NCBI RefSeq assembly: GCF_024451105.1
Contig: NZ_JANGEY010000007.1
Span: forward strand, 62,001-126,000
Source of the DNA: Stutzerimonas stutzeri
GTDB taxonomy: Bacteria > Pseudomonadota > Gammaproteobacteria > Pseudomonadales > Pseudomonadaceae
DNA: 64,000 bases
Reading direction: 5' to 3'
Program-made: the position numbers and the translations under genes
Notes under the pieces: generated by a model
Databases searched by the model: none
What the model saw: the letters and a program-made list of their open reading frames with translations, nothing else
What the model was told of the DNA's origin: nothing
Part shown: one piece after another, positions 19,239 to 27,256 of the stretch
How the letters are laid out: the number at the start of each line of letters is the position of its first letter
Numbering within the stretch: the stretch's first letter is position 1

Positions 19239-19754
19239 TCAGTACGGTTTCCGCCCCAGGTAGTTGCCCTTCGGGTCGTAGTGGCAGACCACGATCATCA
19301 TGTCGCCGCATTCGCTGACGCCGCAGCCGAGCTGGCGGGTGTCGCGCCAGACCATCTGCGTGTAGTGGCCGCTGGGCGCCCAGTTGTGGCGGTGGAGCGG
19401 GCCGCCGCGGTACAGGCGCTTCTCGCGCGCCCAGGCCAGGGCGGCGTCCTTCACCTCGTAGTAGCCGGCGGTGGCGCGGTAGAGGTTCTCGCCGTAGCCG
19501 GAGCCGCGGCTGTGCTGCAGACGGCAGCTGCCGCCGGCGAGGCGGTCGGCCCAGCGCTGGGCGCTGGCGGCGATCTTCGGCGACCACTGCAGCGGCGGCA
19601 CGCCGACCTCGGCACGGGCGCGGTTGTGCACGCGCAGCAGGTCGCGCACCTCGCCGCGGTCGAGGCGCGAGCCGGTGGCGGCGGAGGCGTCGGTAGAGGC
19701 GAGCAGCAGCAGGGCGGCGAGGCAGGAGGGCAGCAGGCGGGCAGGGCGGAGCAT
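19239..19754 (-). CDS. secreted CAP domain (SCP/PR1-like) protein
   Basis: The 171-residue protein has a signal peptide (LLPSCLAALLLLASTDASA, cut near residue 24) and a CAP domain: VHNRARAEVGVPPLQWSPKIAASAQRWAD, then GYGENLYRATAGYY, GHYTQMVWRDTRQLGCG and VVCHYDPKGNYLG. The HYTQMVW motif and second His are the usual CAP cavity residues. It is probably periplasmic or secreted. No partner genes are evident. A relic of a related 3' end lies at 17981. Confidence 0.9.
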   Translation of the reverse strand: MLRPARLLPSCLAALLLLASTDASAATGSRLDRGEVRDLLRVHNRARAEVGVPPLQWSPKIAASAQRWADRLAGGSCRLQHSRGSGYGENLYRATAGYYEVKDAALAWAREKRLYRGGPLHRHNWAPSGHYTQMVWRDTRQLGCGVSECGDMMIVVCHYDPKGNYLGRKPY

Positions 19755-19902
19755 GGGGAGTTTTCCCGGGACAGGGTGGACGGACCGAGCGCAGACCATC
19801 CGCCGCCGGCCGCGTTCCGCGCAGGCGGCGCACGCCGACGAATGCCCGCCGGAAAGCGGCCGGCGTCGACGTTCCGGCCCGGCGTTCCCCGTTTGCGCGA
19901 CC

Positions 19903-19938
19903 GACAAAAAGCCACTGCCCCCTTGCGGAAGCAGCGGC
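19903..19938 (-). terminator. terminator downstream of the YeeE/YedE gene
   Basis: On the minus strand GCCGCTGC (19938-19931) pairs with GCAGTGGC (19918-19911), with one G-U, followed by TTTTTGTCGG. The trailing CTTTTTGTCGG is also present in the hairpin repeats at 3146 and 5824. Confidence 0.7.
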
Positions 19939-19963
19939 CTTTCATCTGGCGGGCGGCGGGCGG

Positions 19964-21175
19964 TCAGCAGCCGCCGAGGGTCGCCCTGGGCTGCTCGCCG
20001 GGGAAGAACAGCGGGCGCAGGCGCACGCCGACGCTGTTGCCGATGAAGGCGGCGACCACCCACAGCCAGCCGTGCAGGCTGCCGGAGGCGATGCCGCTGA
20101 AGTAGGCGCCGATGTTGCAGCCGTAGGCCAGGCGCGCGCCGTAGCCGAGCAGCAGGCCGCCGAGCACCGCGGCGAGCAGCGAGCGGCGCGGGATGTTCAG
20201 GCTGGGCGCGAAGCGGCCGGCCAGGCCGGCGGCGAGCAGGGCGCCGAGCATGATGCCGATGTCCATCACCGTGGTGACGTCCTGCCACAGCGGCGCGGCC
20301 AGCGCCTTGGCGTTGGCCGGCAGCTGCCAGAAGGCCCAGGCCGTGACGTCGACGCCGAGGCCCTGGGCGAGCTTGGCGCTCCACAGGGCGAAGGCCGAGG
20401 TGACGCCCCACGGCCGCCCGGCCAGGGCGAGGGTGGCGAAGTTGAGCAGCACCAGCGCCACCGCGCCCCACAGCAGCGGCCAGGGGCCGCGCAGGAAGCG
20501 GGCGAGGCCCTGGCGCTCGCTGGCGGCCGGCTGTTCGAGGGCGCCGTGGCGGCGCTTCTCCAGCACCACGGTGAGGCCGGCGATCAGCGCGAAGATGGCC
20601 AGGTTGAGGACCAGCGCCGGGCCGACGCCGAGGCTCTGCACCAGCGAGGTCGGCGCCAGCGAGGGCAGGGCGAACCACCAGTCGACGTGGTGGGTGGCGA
20701 TCAGCGAGCCGACGCAGAAGAACAGCAGGGTGACCAGCATGCGCGCGTTGCCGCCGCCGGCGGTGTACAGGGTGCCGGAGGCGCAGCCGCCGCCCAGCTG
20801 CATGCCGATGCCGAAGATGAAGGCGCCGACGATGACCGAGGTGCCGGCCGGCGAGACGAAGCCGGTGACCGGCTGGCCGAACAGACTGCCGGCGCCGAGG
20901 GCCGGGAAGAACAGCAGCACGGCCAGGGCCATCAGCACCATCTGCGCGCGCAGGCCGGCGCCGCGGCGTTCGGCGATGAACACCCGCCAGGCCGAGGTGA
21001 AGCCGAACGAGGCGTGGTAGAGGGCCAGGCCGAGGGCGCCGCCGATCAGGAACAGCGCCGCCTGGCGACCGTCGACCAGGGCGTACAGGGACAGGGCGGC
21101 CAGCGCCAGCAGCGCCGCGGCCACCAGCGGCACGCTGCTGCGGCGCTCGGCCGGCGCGGGAAGGGCAAGACTCAT
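19964..21175 (-). CDS. YeeE/YedE family membrane transporter
   Basis: The 403-residue protein is almost entirely hydrophobic, with about ten membrane segments arranged in two halves. Each half has a conserved Cys-containing loop typical of the YeeE/YedE (TsuA-like) family: GMQLGGGCASGTLYTAGGG and GYGARLAYGCNIGAYFSGI. Relatives transport thiosulfate or other sulfur compounds. The ATG at 21175 has GGAG upstream; the open frame extends to 21220. No sulfur-carrier (TusA-like) gene is adjacent in this window. Substrate is inferred from family only. Confidence 0.88.
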   Translation of the reverse strand: MSLALPAPAERRSSVPLVAAALLALAALSLYALVDGRQAALFLIGGALGLALYHASFGFTSAWRVFIAERRGAGLRAQMVLMALAVLLFFPALGAGSLFGQPVTGFVSPAGTSVIVGAFIFGIGMQLGGGCASGTLYTAGGGNARMLVTLLFFCVGSLIATHHVDWWFALPSLAPTSLVQSLGVGPALVLNLAIFALIAGLTVVLEKRRHGALEQPAASERQGLARFLRGPWPLLWGAVALVLLNFATLALAGRPWGVTSAFALWSAKLAQGLGVDVTAWAFWQLPANAKALAAPLWQDVTTVMDIGIMLGALLAAGLAGRFAPSLNIPRRSLLAAVLGGLLLGYGARLAYGCNIGAYFSGIASGSLHGWLWVVAAFIGNSVGVRLRPLFFPGEQPRATLGGC

Positions 21176-21391
21176 GACAACTCCGACTGCAACAGAAGAC
21201 CGCGCATTGTAGTCGGGCATAGCCGCGACGGCCTATATCATTAATTTCTTAACCTATTCGCCCGCACCGTCTATTCCGCGCCTTTGCGCCCGGCGGGAGC
21301 CTTCCGCCGGGGTGGTGCGGCCAGCCCCCCTCTTGCATCGCCGGGGCGATTGCCGCGATAAGGAGGGCAGGGCGCGGCACGGGAGCGGACG

Positions 21392-22480
21392 ATGCAGGGC
21401 AAGCGGGCGCAGCTGAAACGACTGTTGCTGGCGCAGTGGCGCCAGCTGGTGACCATCAACCCCAGCGACCGGCCCTGGCAGAAGCCGTTCGCCGCGGCGC
21501 TGGCCAGCGGCCTGCCGCTGCTGATCGGCACGCTGCTCGGGCGCATGGACTACGGCCTGGTGGCCGCGCTGGGCGGGCTGGTCTACCTGTACACGCCGCG
21601 CACGCCGCTGTACCACCGCATGCTGACGGTGATGAGCTGCGCCTTCGCGATGATCGCCTGCTACACCCTGGGGCTGCTGAGCCACCTGGTGCCGCTCTTG
21701 ATGATGCCGGCGCTGGTGTTCGTCACCATCCTGGTGACCATGGCCAGCCGCTTCTACGGCCTCGGCCCGCCGGGCAGCCTGTTCTTCGTCATGGCCGCCT
21801 CGATCGGCGCCTACACGCCGCTGGAGTGGGAGCAGGTGCCGCTGATGGTCGGCCTGCTGGCGATGGGTGCGCTGCTGGCCTGCCTGATCGCCTTCTTCTA
21901 CAGCGCCTACATCCTGCGCTCGCGCGAGCCCGATCCGGTGCCGCCGCTGCCGGCACCGACCTTCGACTTCGTGGTGTTCGACGCGGTGGTGATCGGCCTG
22001 TGCGTCGGCCTGGCACTGGCCATCGCCCAGCTGCTGCAGCTGGAGAAGGCCTACTGGGTGCCGGTCAGCTGCCTGGCGGTGATCCAGGGCGCCTCGCTGC
22101 AGGCGGTGTGGAACCGCCACCTGCAGCGCCTGCTCGGCACCGCCATCGGCCTGCTGCTGGCCTGGGGGCTGTTGCTGCTGCCGCTGGAGCGCTGGAGCAT
22201 CGTCCTGGCGATGATGCTGCTGGTCTTCGTGGTGGAAACGGCGGTGGTGCGCCACTACGGCTTCGCGGTGATCTTCATCACGCCGATGACCATCCTGCTC
22301 GCCGAGGCCGCCACCCTCGGCCAGAACCCGGTCGCCGCGCTGATCGAGGCGCGCTTCTACGACACCCTGCTCGGCTGCCTGGTCGGCCTGGCCGGCGGCG
22401 CCTGCATCCACAGCGTGCGCTTCCGCGCGGTGGTCGGCCGCCAGCTGCGCCGGCTGGTGCCGGCGCGCCTCACCCGCTAG
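21392..22480 (+). CDS. FUSC family inner membrane protein
   Basis: The 362-residue protein has two clusters of hydrophobic segments (about residues 30-175 and 195-330) separated by a short polar linker with EPDPVPPLPAPTF. The pattern GLVAALGGLVYLYTPRTPLYHR and WVPVSCLAVIQGASLQAVWNRHLQRLLGT is typical of FUSC/aromatic acid exporter-like proteins. It would be an inner membrane exporter. It ends overlapping by 4 bp with the convergent EamA gene. Substrate not determinable. Confidence 0.82.
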   Translation: MQGKRAQLKRLLLAQWRQLVTINPSDRPWQKPFAAALASGLPLLIGTLLGRMDYGLVAALGGLVYLYTPRTPLYHRMLTVMSCAFAMIACYTLGLLSHLVPLLMMPALVFVTILVTMASRFYGLGPPGSLFFVMAASIGAYTPLEWEQVPLMVGLLAMGALLACLIAFFYSAYILRSREPDPVPPLPAPTFDFVVFDAVVIGLCVGLALAIAQLLQLEKAYWVPVSCLAVIQGASLQAVWNRHLQRLLGTAIGLLLAWGLLLLPLERWSIVLAMMLLVFVVETAVVRHYGFAVIFITPMTILLAEAATLGQNPVAALIEARFYDTLLGCLVGLAGGACIHSVRFRAVVGRQLRRLVPARLTR

Positions 22481-23349
22481 GCCGGGCTGGGCGCGGCCCA
22501 GCGGCGCCGGCCCAGATGGTTGAGCGCCATGGCGGCGAGGATCACCGCGCCGCCGGCGGCCAGCCGCGGCAGATCGGCGTCGCGGTTCCAGATCAGCAGG
22601 TTGACCAGCAGGCCGGCCGGCACGTGCAGCTCGTTCAGCACTGCCAGGCTGCCGGCGTCGACCCGGGTGCTGCCCTTGACCCACCAGTACATGCCCAGCG
22701 CGGTGGCGAACAGGCCCATCCACAGCAGCACGCCCCACTGCACCGCGCTGTGCGGCAGCCGGTCGGGGTCGCCGAACAGCAGGAACGAGGGCAGCACGAT
22801 GAGCAGCGCGCCGAGGAAGAAGTGGCCGAAGAAGCGCGGCAGCGGCTGCGCCACCGGATGGCGGACGAGCAGCTGGCGGCACAGCACCTGGCCGGCGGCG
22901 AAGGTGGCGTTGGCCACCTGCAGGAGCAGGAAGCCGAGCAGGTAGTCGCCCTCCAGCGGCTTGAAGCGGATGATCGCCCCGCCGCCCACCGCCAGCGCGG
23001 CGGCGAGCAGCGCCCAGCGGTTGAAGCGCCGCGCCAGGGCGTCGTCGATCAGGGTCACGTAGATCGGCGTGAGCACGGTGAACAGCAGCACCTCGGGCAC
23101 CGTCAGCACCGTGAAGCTGCGGTACAGGCACAGGTAGGTGACGCCGAACTGCAGCGCGCCGGCCAGCCACAGGCCGGCCAGCAGCCGCATCGGCAGGCCG
23201 CGCCAGACGGTGAACGGCAGGAACACCAGGGCGGCGACCAGCACCCGCGCCAGCACGGCGAAGTCGCTGTCCACCTGGCCGGCGAGGTACTCGCCGATCA
23301 GGCTGAAGGAGAAGGCCCAGAGCAGGGTGACGATCAGCAGGTAGGGCAT
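22477..23349 (-). CDS. EamA/DMT family permease
   Basis: The 290-residue protein has ten predicted hydrophobic segments in two EamA repeats, beginning MPYLLIVTLLWAFSFSLIGEYLAG and including VTYLCLYRSFTVLTVPEVLLFTVLTPIYV. This resembles the carboxylate/amino acid exporter branch of the drug/metabolite transporter superfamily. Its 3' end overlaps the convergent FUSC gene. It is divergent from the HDOD gene across 307 bp. Substrate unknown. Confidence 0.88.
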   Translation of the reverse strand: MPYLLIVTLLWAFSFSLIGEYLAGQVDSDFAVLARVLVAALVFLPFTVWRGLPMRLLAGLWLAGALQFGVTYLCLYRSFTVLTVPEVLLFTVLTPIYVTLIDDALARRFNRWALLAAALAVGGGAIIRFKPLEGDYLLGFLLLQVANATFAAGQVLCRQLLVRHPVAQPLPRFFGHFFLGALLIVLPSFLLFGDPDRLPHSAVQWGVLLWMGLFATALGMYWWVKGSTRVDAGSLAVLNELHVPAGLLVNLLIWNRDADLPRLAAGGAVILAAMALNHLGRRRWAAPSPA

Positions 23350-23656
23350 ACGCGCGGCGCCTCGCGACGGAACGGGCGCGGATCATAGGGGCTGCGGGCG
23401 GGGCCGTCGAGGCGCGCCCGCCGACTTTCCGCCGCCGACAGCGCCGCGCACGCACGCCCCGGCAGGCCCAGCCGCCCCTCTGGCGCGCGGCCTGTGCGAG
23501 CGGGCACATTCCTGAAAGTACAGCGCGCCGGGGCGGGTATTTCCCTGTCTCGCCCGTCGCAACAAGTGGCAGAATGGTGGCGCCTGTCTTCCGGCATCAG
23601 CCGCCGGGAGGGCCCGCCAGGGCCTTGCGTCGACACAGTCAGAATAAGGGAACCAG
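23350..23656. other. 307-bp divergent intergenic region, no gene seen
   Basis: This lies between the EamA and HDOD starts. Open frames crossing it have no recognisable protein content. AAGGGA before 23657 is the HDOD ribosome site. I could not identify a convincing promoter or repeat. Confidence 0.5.
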
Positions 23657-24493
23657 ATGAGCACGCTTGCCGAAAAGGTCCAGCAGGAACTGATCAAGGC
23701 CATCGACAACGATGAGCTGATATTGCCCACGCTGCCGGAGGCGGCCCTCAGCGTGCGCCGCGCGGCGCAGGACCCGGACATCAGCATCGGCACCCTGGCC
23801 CGGGAGATCGGCAGCGACGCCGCCCTCACCGCGCGCATCATCAAGGTGGCCAACAGTCCGCTGCTGCGCGCCCACAAGGACATCACCGACCTGCAGACGG
23901 CGATCAGCCGGCTGGGCATCAACTACACCTGCACCCTGGCCACCGGTCTGGCCATGGAGCAGATGTTCCAGGCCACCTCGGCGGTGGTCGACCGCCGGAT
24001 GCGCGAGATCTGGAAGAAGAGCAGCGAGATCGCCGGCATGTGCTACATGCTCAGCCGCCACTACACCCGCCTGGTGCCCGACGAGGCGACCCTGGCCGGG
24101 CTGGTGCATCGCATCGGCGCCCTGCCGGTGCTGACCTACGCCGAGGAGCATCCGGAGCTGCTGGCCGATGCCGAGGCGCTGGACAGCGTGCTGGAGGAGA
24201 CCCACGCGCTGATCGGCGACCGCATCCTGCGCCGCTGGGAGTTCCCCGAGGCGATCGCCGCGGTCCCCGGCCAGTACCGCAACTTCGACCGCAACTCGGC
24301 ACAGGTCGACCACGTCGACGTGGTGCAGGTGGCGACCCTGCTCAGCTACCTGGGCAGCGACCACCCGTTCACCCGGCTCGACTGGAACACCGTGCCGGCG
24401 TTCGCCAAGCTCGGCCTCGACCCGAACGTCGAGACCCACTCGGGCTCGGAATTCGGCGACTCCATGGAAGCCGCCCGCGACATGCTGCAGTGA
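23657..24493 (+). CDS. HDOD domain signalling protein
   Basis: The 278-residue cytoplasmic protein is a single HDOD domain: LPTLPEAALSVRRAAQDPDISIGTLAREIGSDAALTARIIKVANSPL at about residues 24-70 is characteristic, and the helical core follows to about residue 215. HDOD proteins resemble HD hydrolases without all metal ligands and take part in signalling, often with c-di-GMP or chemotaxis components. No partner domain is fused. Start supported by AAGGGA upstream. Confidence 0.9.
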   Translation: MSTLAEKVQQELIKAIDNDELILPTLPEAALSVRRAAQDPDISIGTLAREIGSDAALTARIIKVANSPLLRAHKDITDLQTAISRLGINYTCTLATGLAMEQMFQATSAVVDRRMREIWKKSSEIAGMCYMLSRHYTRLVPDEATLAGLVHRIGALPVLTYAEEHPELLADAEALDSVLEETHALIGDRILRRWEFPEAIAAVPGQYRNFDRNSAQVDHVDVVQVATLLSYLGSDHPFTRLDWNTVPAFAKLGLDPNVETHSGSEFGDSMEAARDMLQ

Positions 24494-24508
24494 GGCCGGC
24501 GGGGCGCC

Positions 24509-24913
24509 TCAGGCGCCCTCCAGCCAGACCTCCTCGACCCACTCCCACACCGAATCCCAGCCGTGCTCCTCGTCGAGCTCGCCGTCCCACAGCAGCACCC
24601 GGCCCTCGGGATCGACCGCGTAGTAACGGCCGCGGTCCTCGCACAGCGGCACCAGGTAGCGCGGCAGGCCCTCGTCCCAGGCGCGCGCGGCGACCTCCGG
24701 CAGGTAGGTGTGCGACTGCGGATCGCAGACGGTCACCGGCTCGAGGTGGCCGTAGACCACGTCGCTGGCCTTGAGCAGGTACTCGCGCAGCTCGAAGGGC
24801 AGGTGGATGAGGATCTGCTCCTGGATCTCCACCAGCAGGTCCTCGTCCGGCAGCTCCAGGGGCACCGGTACCGGCTCGTTCAGTTCGCGCAGACGGTCGA
24901 TGGTTTCTTCCAC
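24509..24913 (-). CDS. SMI1/KNR4 (SUKH)-like protein
   Basis: The 134-residue acidic protein has features of the SUKH/SMI1-KNR4 fold: FELREYLLKASDVVYGHLEPVTV, then YLPEVAARAWDEGLPRYLVPLCEDRGRYYAVDPEGRVLLWDGEL. SUKH proteins can be immunity proteins of toxin systems, but many are stand-alone housekeeping proteins, and no toxin gene is adjacent. From memory a similar gene is conserved in Pseudomonas next to uvrD, which favours a core role. Confidence 0.72.
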   Translation of the reverse strand: MEETIDRLRELNEPVPVPLELPDEDLLVEIQEQILIHLPFELREYLLKASDVVYGHLEPVTVCDPQSHTYLPEVAARAWDEGLPRYLVPLCEDRGRYYAVDPEGRVLLWDGELDEEHGWDSVWEWVEEVWLEGA

Positions 24914-24980
24914 GGCGGCGGCTCTCTTCGTTCAATGGGGAATCGGGGATGCTTTATAGCGCAGCGCCCAGAAACGACAA

Positions 24981-25000
24981 GACCCGGGCAAGCCCGGGTC
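24981..25000 (-). terminator. hairpin downstream of the Tim44-like gene
   Basis: GACCCGGGC (24981-24989), AA, GCCCGGGTC (24992-25000): a 9-bp stem with a 2-nt centre, followed on the minus strand by TTGTCGTTTC. It lies 21 bp after the Tim44-like stop. Confidence 0.65.
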
Positions 25001-25021
25001 CTGAGGTCGCTGCCGCGCGGA

Positions 25022-25921
25022 TCAGCCGTTCTGGCGGATGCCGGCGATCAGCCACGGCTGGTTGTCGCCGTCGGCGCGCTCCATGCGCCAGCTTTCGCTG
25101 AACGGCTCGCCCTGGTCGAAGCGCGAGGACTTGGCCACGGCCTCGAAGGTCAGGGTGGCGATGGTCTTGCCGCCCTGCTGCTCGACGCCGTCCAGGCGCA
25201 CCTGCAGGTTGTCGATGTAGGTGGACTGGAAGCCGTCGCCCAGGCTGGCGCGCTCCTGCTGGAGGAACTCGAGCAGCTGCGGGGTGACGAACTCGGCGAT
25301 CTTGTCCATCTCCGCGGCGTCCCAGTGCTGCTGCAGGCTGAGGAAGTGCTCGCGGGCGATGCCGACGAAACGCTGCTCGTCGAACCAGGCCGGGGCGTCG
25401 AAGGTGCGCGCGGCGGTCGCGGCGGCACCGCCGAACACGGTGCTGGCGGCCGGGGTGTAGGCCGGCTGCTGCGGAGCCTGGTAGGCCTGCGGGTTGCCGA
25501 GGCCGGCGCCGGCGTAGGCCGGGGCGGCGCCCTGGGCCTGCAGCTTGCGGCGGGCGAGGGCGCGGAAGGCCAGGAAGGCCAGCAGGGCCAGGCCGCCGAA
25601 CATCAGGAAATCGAAGAGCTGGAAGCCTTCGAAGCCGTCGCCCATGAACATCGAGGCGAGCAGGCCGCCGGCGGCGATGCCGGCCAGCGGGCCGAGCCAG
25701 CGCGAGGCGCCGCTCGGCTTGGCGGCCGCGGCGGCGCCGGCGGCTCCGGCGGTCGGCGCACTCGGCGCCGGCGCGGCCTGCTGGGTCTGGCGCGGCTGGG
25801 TCTGGTGCATCGGCGCGGAGCCGGCGGACTTGCCGCCGCCGAAGCGCTTGGCGGCGAAGGCGTCGACGCTGAGCGTCAGGCTGAGGCACAGGGCCATCGC
25901 CAGGCTGAGGATTCGTTGCAT
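25022..25921 (-). CDS. Tim44-like domain membrane protein
   Basis: The 299-residue protein has an N-terminal signal or anchor (ILSLAMALCLSLTLSVDAFA), a low-complexity Gly/Ala/Pro/Gln-rich region (about residues 25-75), hydrophobic segments at about 80-120 and a C-terminal Tim44-like domain (about 165-299: WFDEQRFVGIAREHFLSLQQHWDAAEMDKIAEFVTPQLLEFLQ). Bacterial Tim44-like proteins are membrane-associated with unknown function; the related domain in MlaC/NTF2-fold proteins binds lipids or partners. The ATG at 25921 fits the signal sequence. Confidence 0.88.
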   Translation of the reverse strand: MQRILSLAMALCLSLTLSVDAFAAKRFGGGKSAGSAPMHQTQPRQTQQAAPAPSAPTAGAAGAAAAAKPSGASRWLGPLAGIAAGGLLASMFMGDGFEGFQLFDFLMFGGLALLAFLAFRALARRKLQAQGAAPAYAGAGLGNPQAYQAPQQPAYTPAASTVFGGAAATAARTFDAPAWFDEQRFVGIAREHFLSLQQHWDAAEMDKIAEFVTPQLLEFLQQERASLGDGFQSTYIDNLQVRLDGVEQQGGKTIATLTFEAVAKSSRFDQGEPFSESWRMERADGDNQPWLIAGIRQNG

Positions 25922-26061
25922 GTTGCGAGTGCTCTCGGTGTGGTGATTCACGCGCGCCATCTTTGCCCAGTGCCGGGCAGGCGACCAGTTGCAGATTGTT
26001 TCGGACTGTTGCGCGGGCCCCGCAACCAGGGCACGCGCCTGATTGGACAGGTCCGGAGGGA

Positions 26062-26091
26062 GCCTGCCGGCGCCCGCGGGCGCCGGCAGGC
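26062..26091. terminator. 13-bp hairpin after the TRAP binding-protein gene
   Basis: GCCTGCCGGCGCC (26062-26074), loop CGCG, GGCGCCGGCAGGC (26079-26091). It lies 9 bp beyond the stop of the minus-strand gene. There is no T run, so termination is plausible but not certain. Confidence 0.5.
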
Positions 26092-26099
26092 GACTGGAC

Positions 26100-27203
26100 T
26101 CAGCGCCAGTTGTGCAGTTCCTTCTCGGAGACCTTGCTCATCTCCACGGCCTGCTCGCGGAAGGCCTTCATCGACGCCCAGATGCGCCCGTTCAGCTCGT
26201 TCTGACTGGCCACCTGCTCGAGCACCTGCTCGGACTCGTGGCGCATGGCGGCCAGCACCGCGTCGGGGAAGCGCTTGAGCTCGACGCCCTGGTTCTTCAG
26301 CTCGGCCAGCGCCTTGGCGTTGTTGAAGGCGTACTCCTCGAGCATCACCTGCACCGAGCCGCGCGCGGCCTCCTCGACGATGGCCTTGAGGTCGGCCGGC
26401 AGGCCGTCCCAGGCCTTGCGGTTGATCAGCAGCTCGATGACCGCCTGCGGCTCCTGCCAGCCCGGCGCGTAGTAGTACTTGGCGGCCTTGTGGATGCCGA
26501 AGGCCAGGTCGTTGTACGGGCTGACCCAGTCGGTGGCGTCGATGGCGCCGGTCTGCATGGCGGTGAACACCTCGCCGCCGGGCAGGTTGACGGTGGTCGC
26601 GCCGAGGCGGTTGTAGACCTCGGCGCCGAGGCCCGGGGTGCGGATCTTCAGGCCTTTGAGGTCTTCCAGGCTGTTGATCTCCTTGTTGAACCAGCCGCCC
26701 ATCTGCATGCCGGAGTTGCCCGCGGCGATCGGCTTGACGCCGAACGGCGCGTAGGCCTCCTCCCACAGCGCCTGGCCGCCACCGTGGCTCAGCCAGGCGT
26801 GCATCTCCATGGTCGACAGGCCGAACGGCACGGCGGTGAAGAACTGCGCGGCCGGGGTCTTGCCCTTCCAGTAGTAGGGGGTGGTGTGGGCCAGCTCGGC
26901 GGTGCCCTGGGATACCGCGTCGAAGGCTTCCAGCGGCGGCACCAGCTCGCCGCCGGCGTAGACCTTGATGGTCAGCCGGCCGCCGCTCATGGCGTTGACG
27001 CGCTGGGCGAAGCCCTCGGCGCCGGTGCCCAGGCCCGGGTAGTTCTTCGGCCAGGAGGTGACCATCTTCCAGGTGAAGGTCTGCGCCGGCGCGGCGGCCG
27101 GCTGCGCGGCGCTCTGTGGCGCGGCGGGTTCGTCCTTGCAGCCGGCCAGGCCCATGGCGGCCAGCAGGGCTGCGGCGGCGCCGAACAGTTGGCGACGATT
27201 CAT
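26100..27203 (-). CDS. TRAP transporter solute-binding lipoprotein (DctP/TakP-like)
   Basis: The 367-residue protein begins MNRRQLFGAAAALLAAMGLAGCKDE, a lipoprotein signal with lipobox LAGC. The mature part is a DctP-type TRAP binding protein: FTWKMVTSWPKNYPGLGTGAEGFAQRV, ELAHTTPYYWKGKTPAAQFFTAVPFGLS, AIDATDWVSPYNDLAFGIHKAAKYYY. The pattern resembles TakP-like proteins that bind 2-oxo acids or lactate. No DctQ/DctM membrane subunits are next to it, so the transporter partners must be elsewhere. It follows uvrD on the same strand by 53 bp. Confidence 0.88.
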   Translation of the reverse strand: MNRRQLFGAAAALLAAMGLAGCKDEPAAPQSAAQPAAAPAQTFTWKMVTSWPKNYPGLGTGAEGFAQRVNAMSGGRLTIKVYAGGELVPPLEAFDAVSQGTAELAHTTPYYWKGKTPAAQFFTAVPFGLSTMEMHAWLSHGGGQALWEEAYAPFGVKPIAAGNSGMQMGGWFNKEINSLEDLKGLKIRTPGLGAEVYNRLGATTVNLPGGEVFTAMQTGAIDATDWVSPYNDLAFGIHKAAKYYYAPGWQEPQAVIELLINRKAWDGLPADLKAIVEEAARGSVQVMLEEYAFNNAKALAELKNQGVELKRFPDAVLAAMRHESEQVLEQVASQNELNGRIWASMKAFREQAVEMSKVSEKELHNWR

Positions 27204-27256
27204 CGGGTGTTCTCCCTTGCTCGATGGGGCCGACGGGCGGCCGTGTTGGTGTTGTT

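Noticed and set aside
24509-24913. SUKH protein as the immunity gene of a contact-dependent toxin
   Set aside because: No toxin, Rhs or CDI gene is adjacent, and the locus looks like conserved core sequence.
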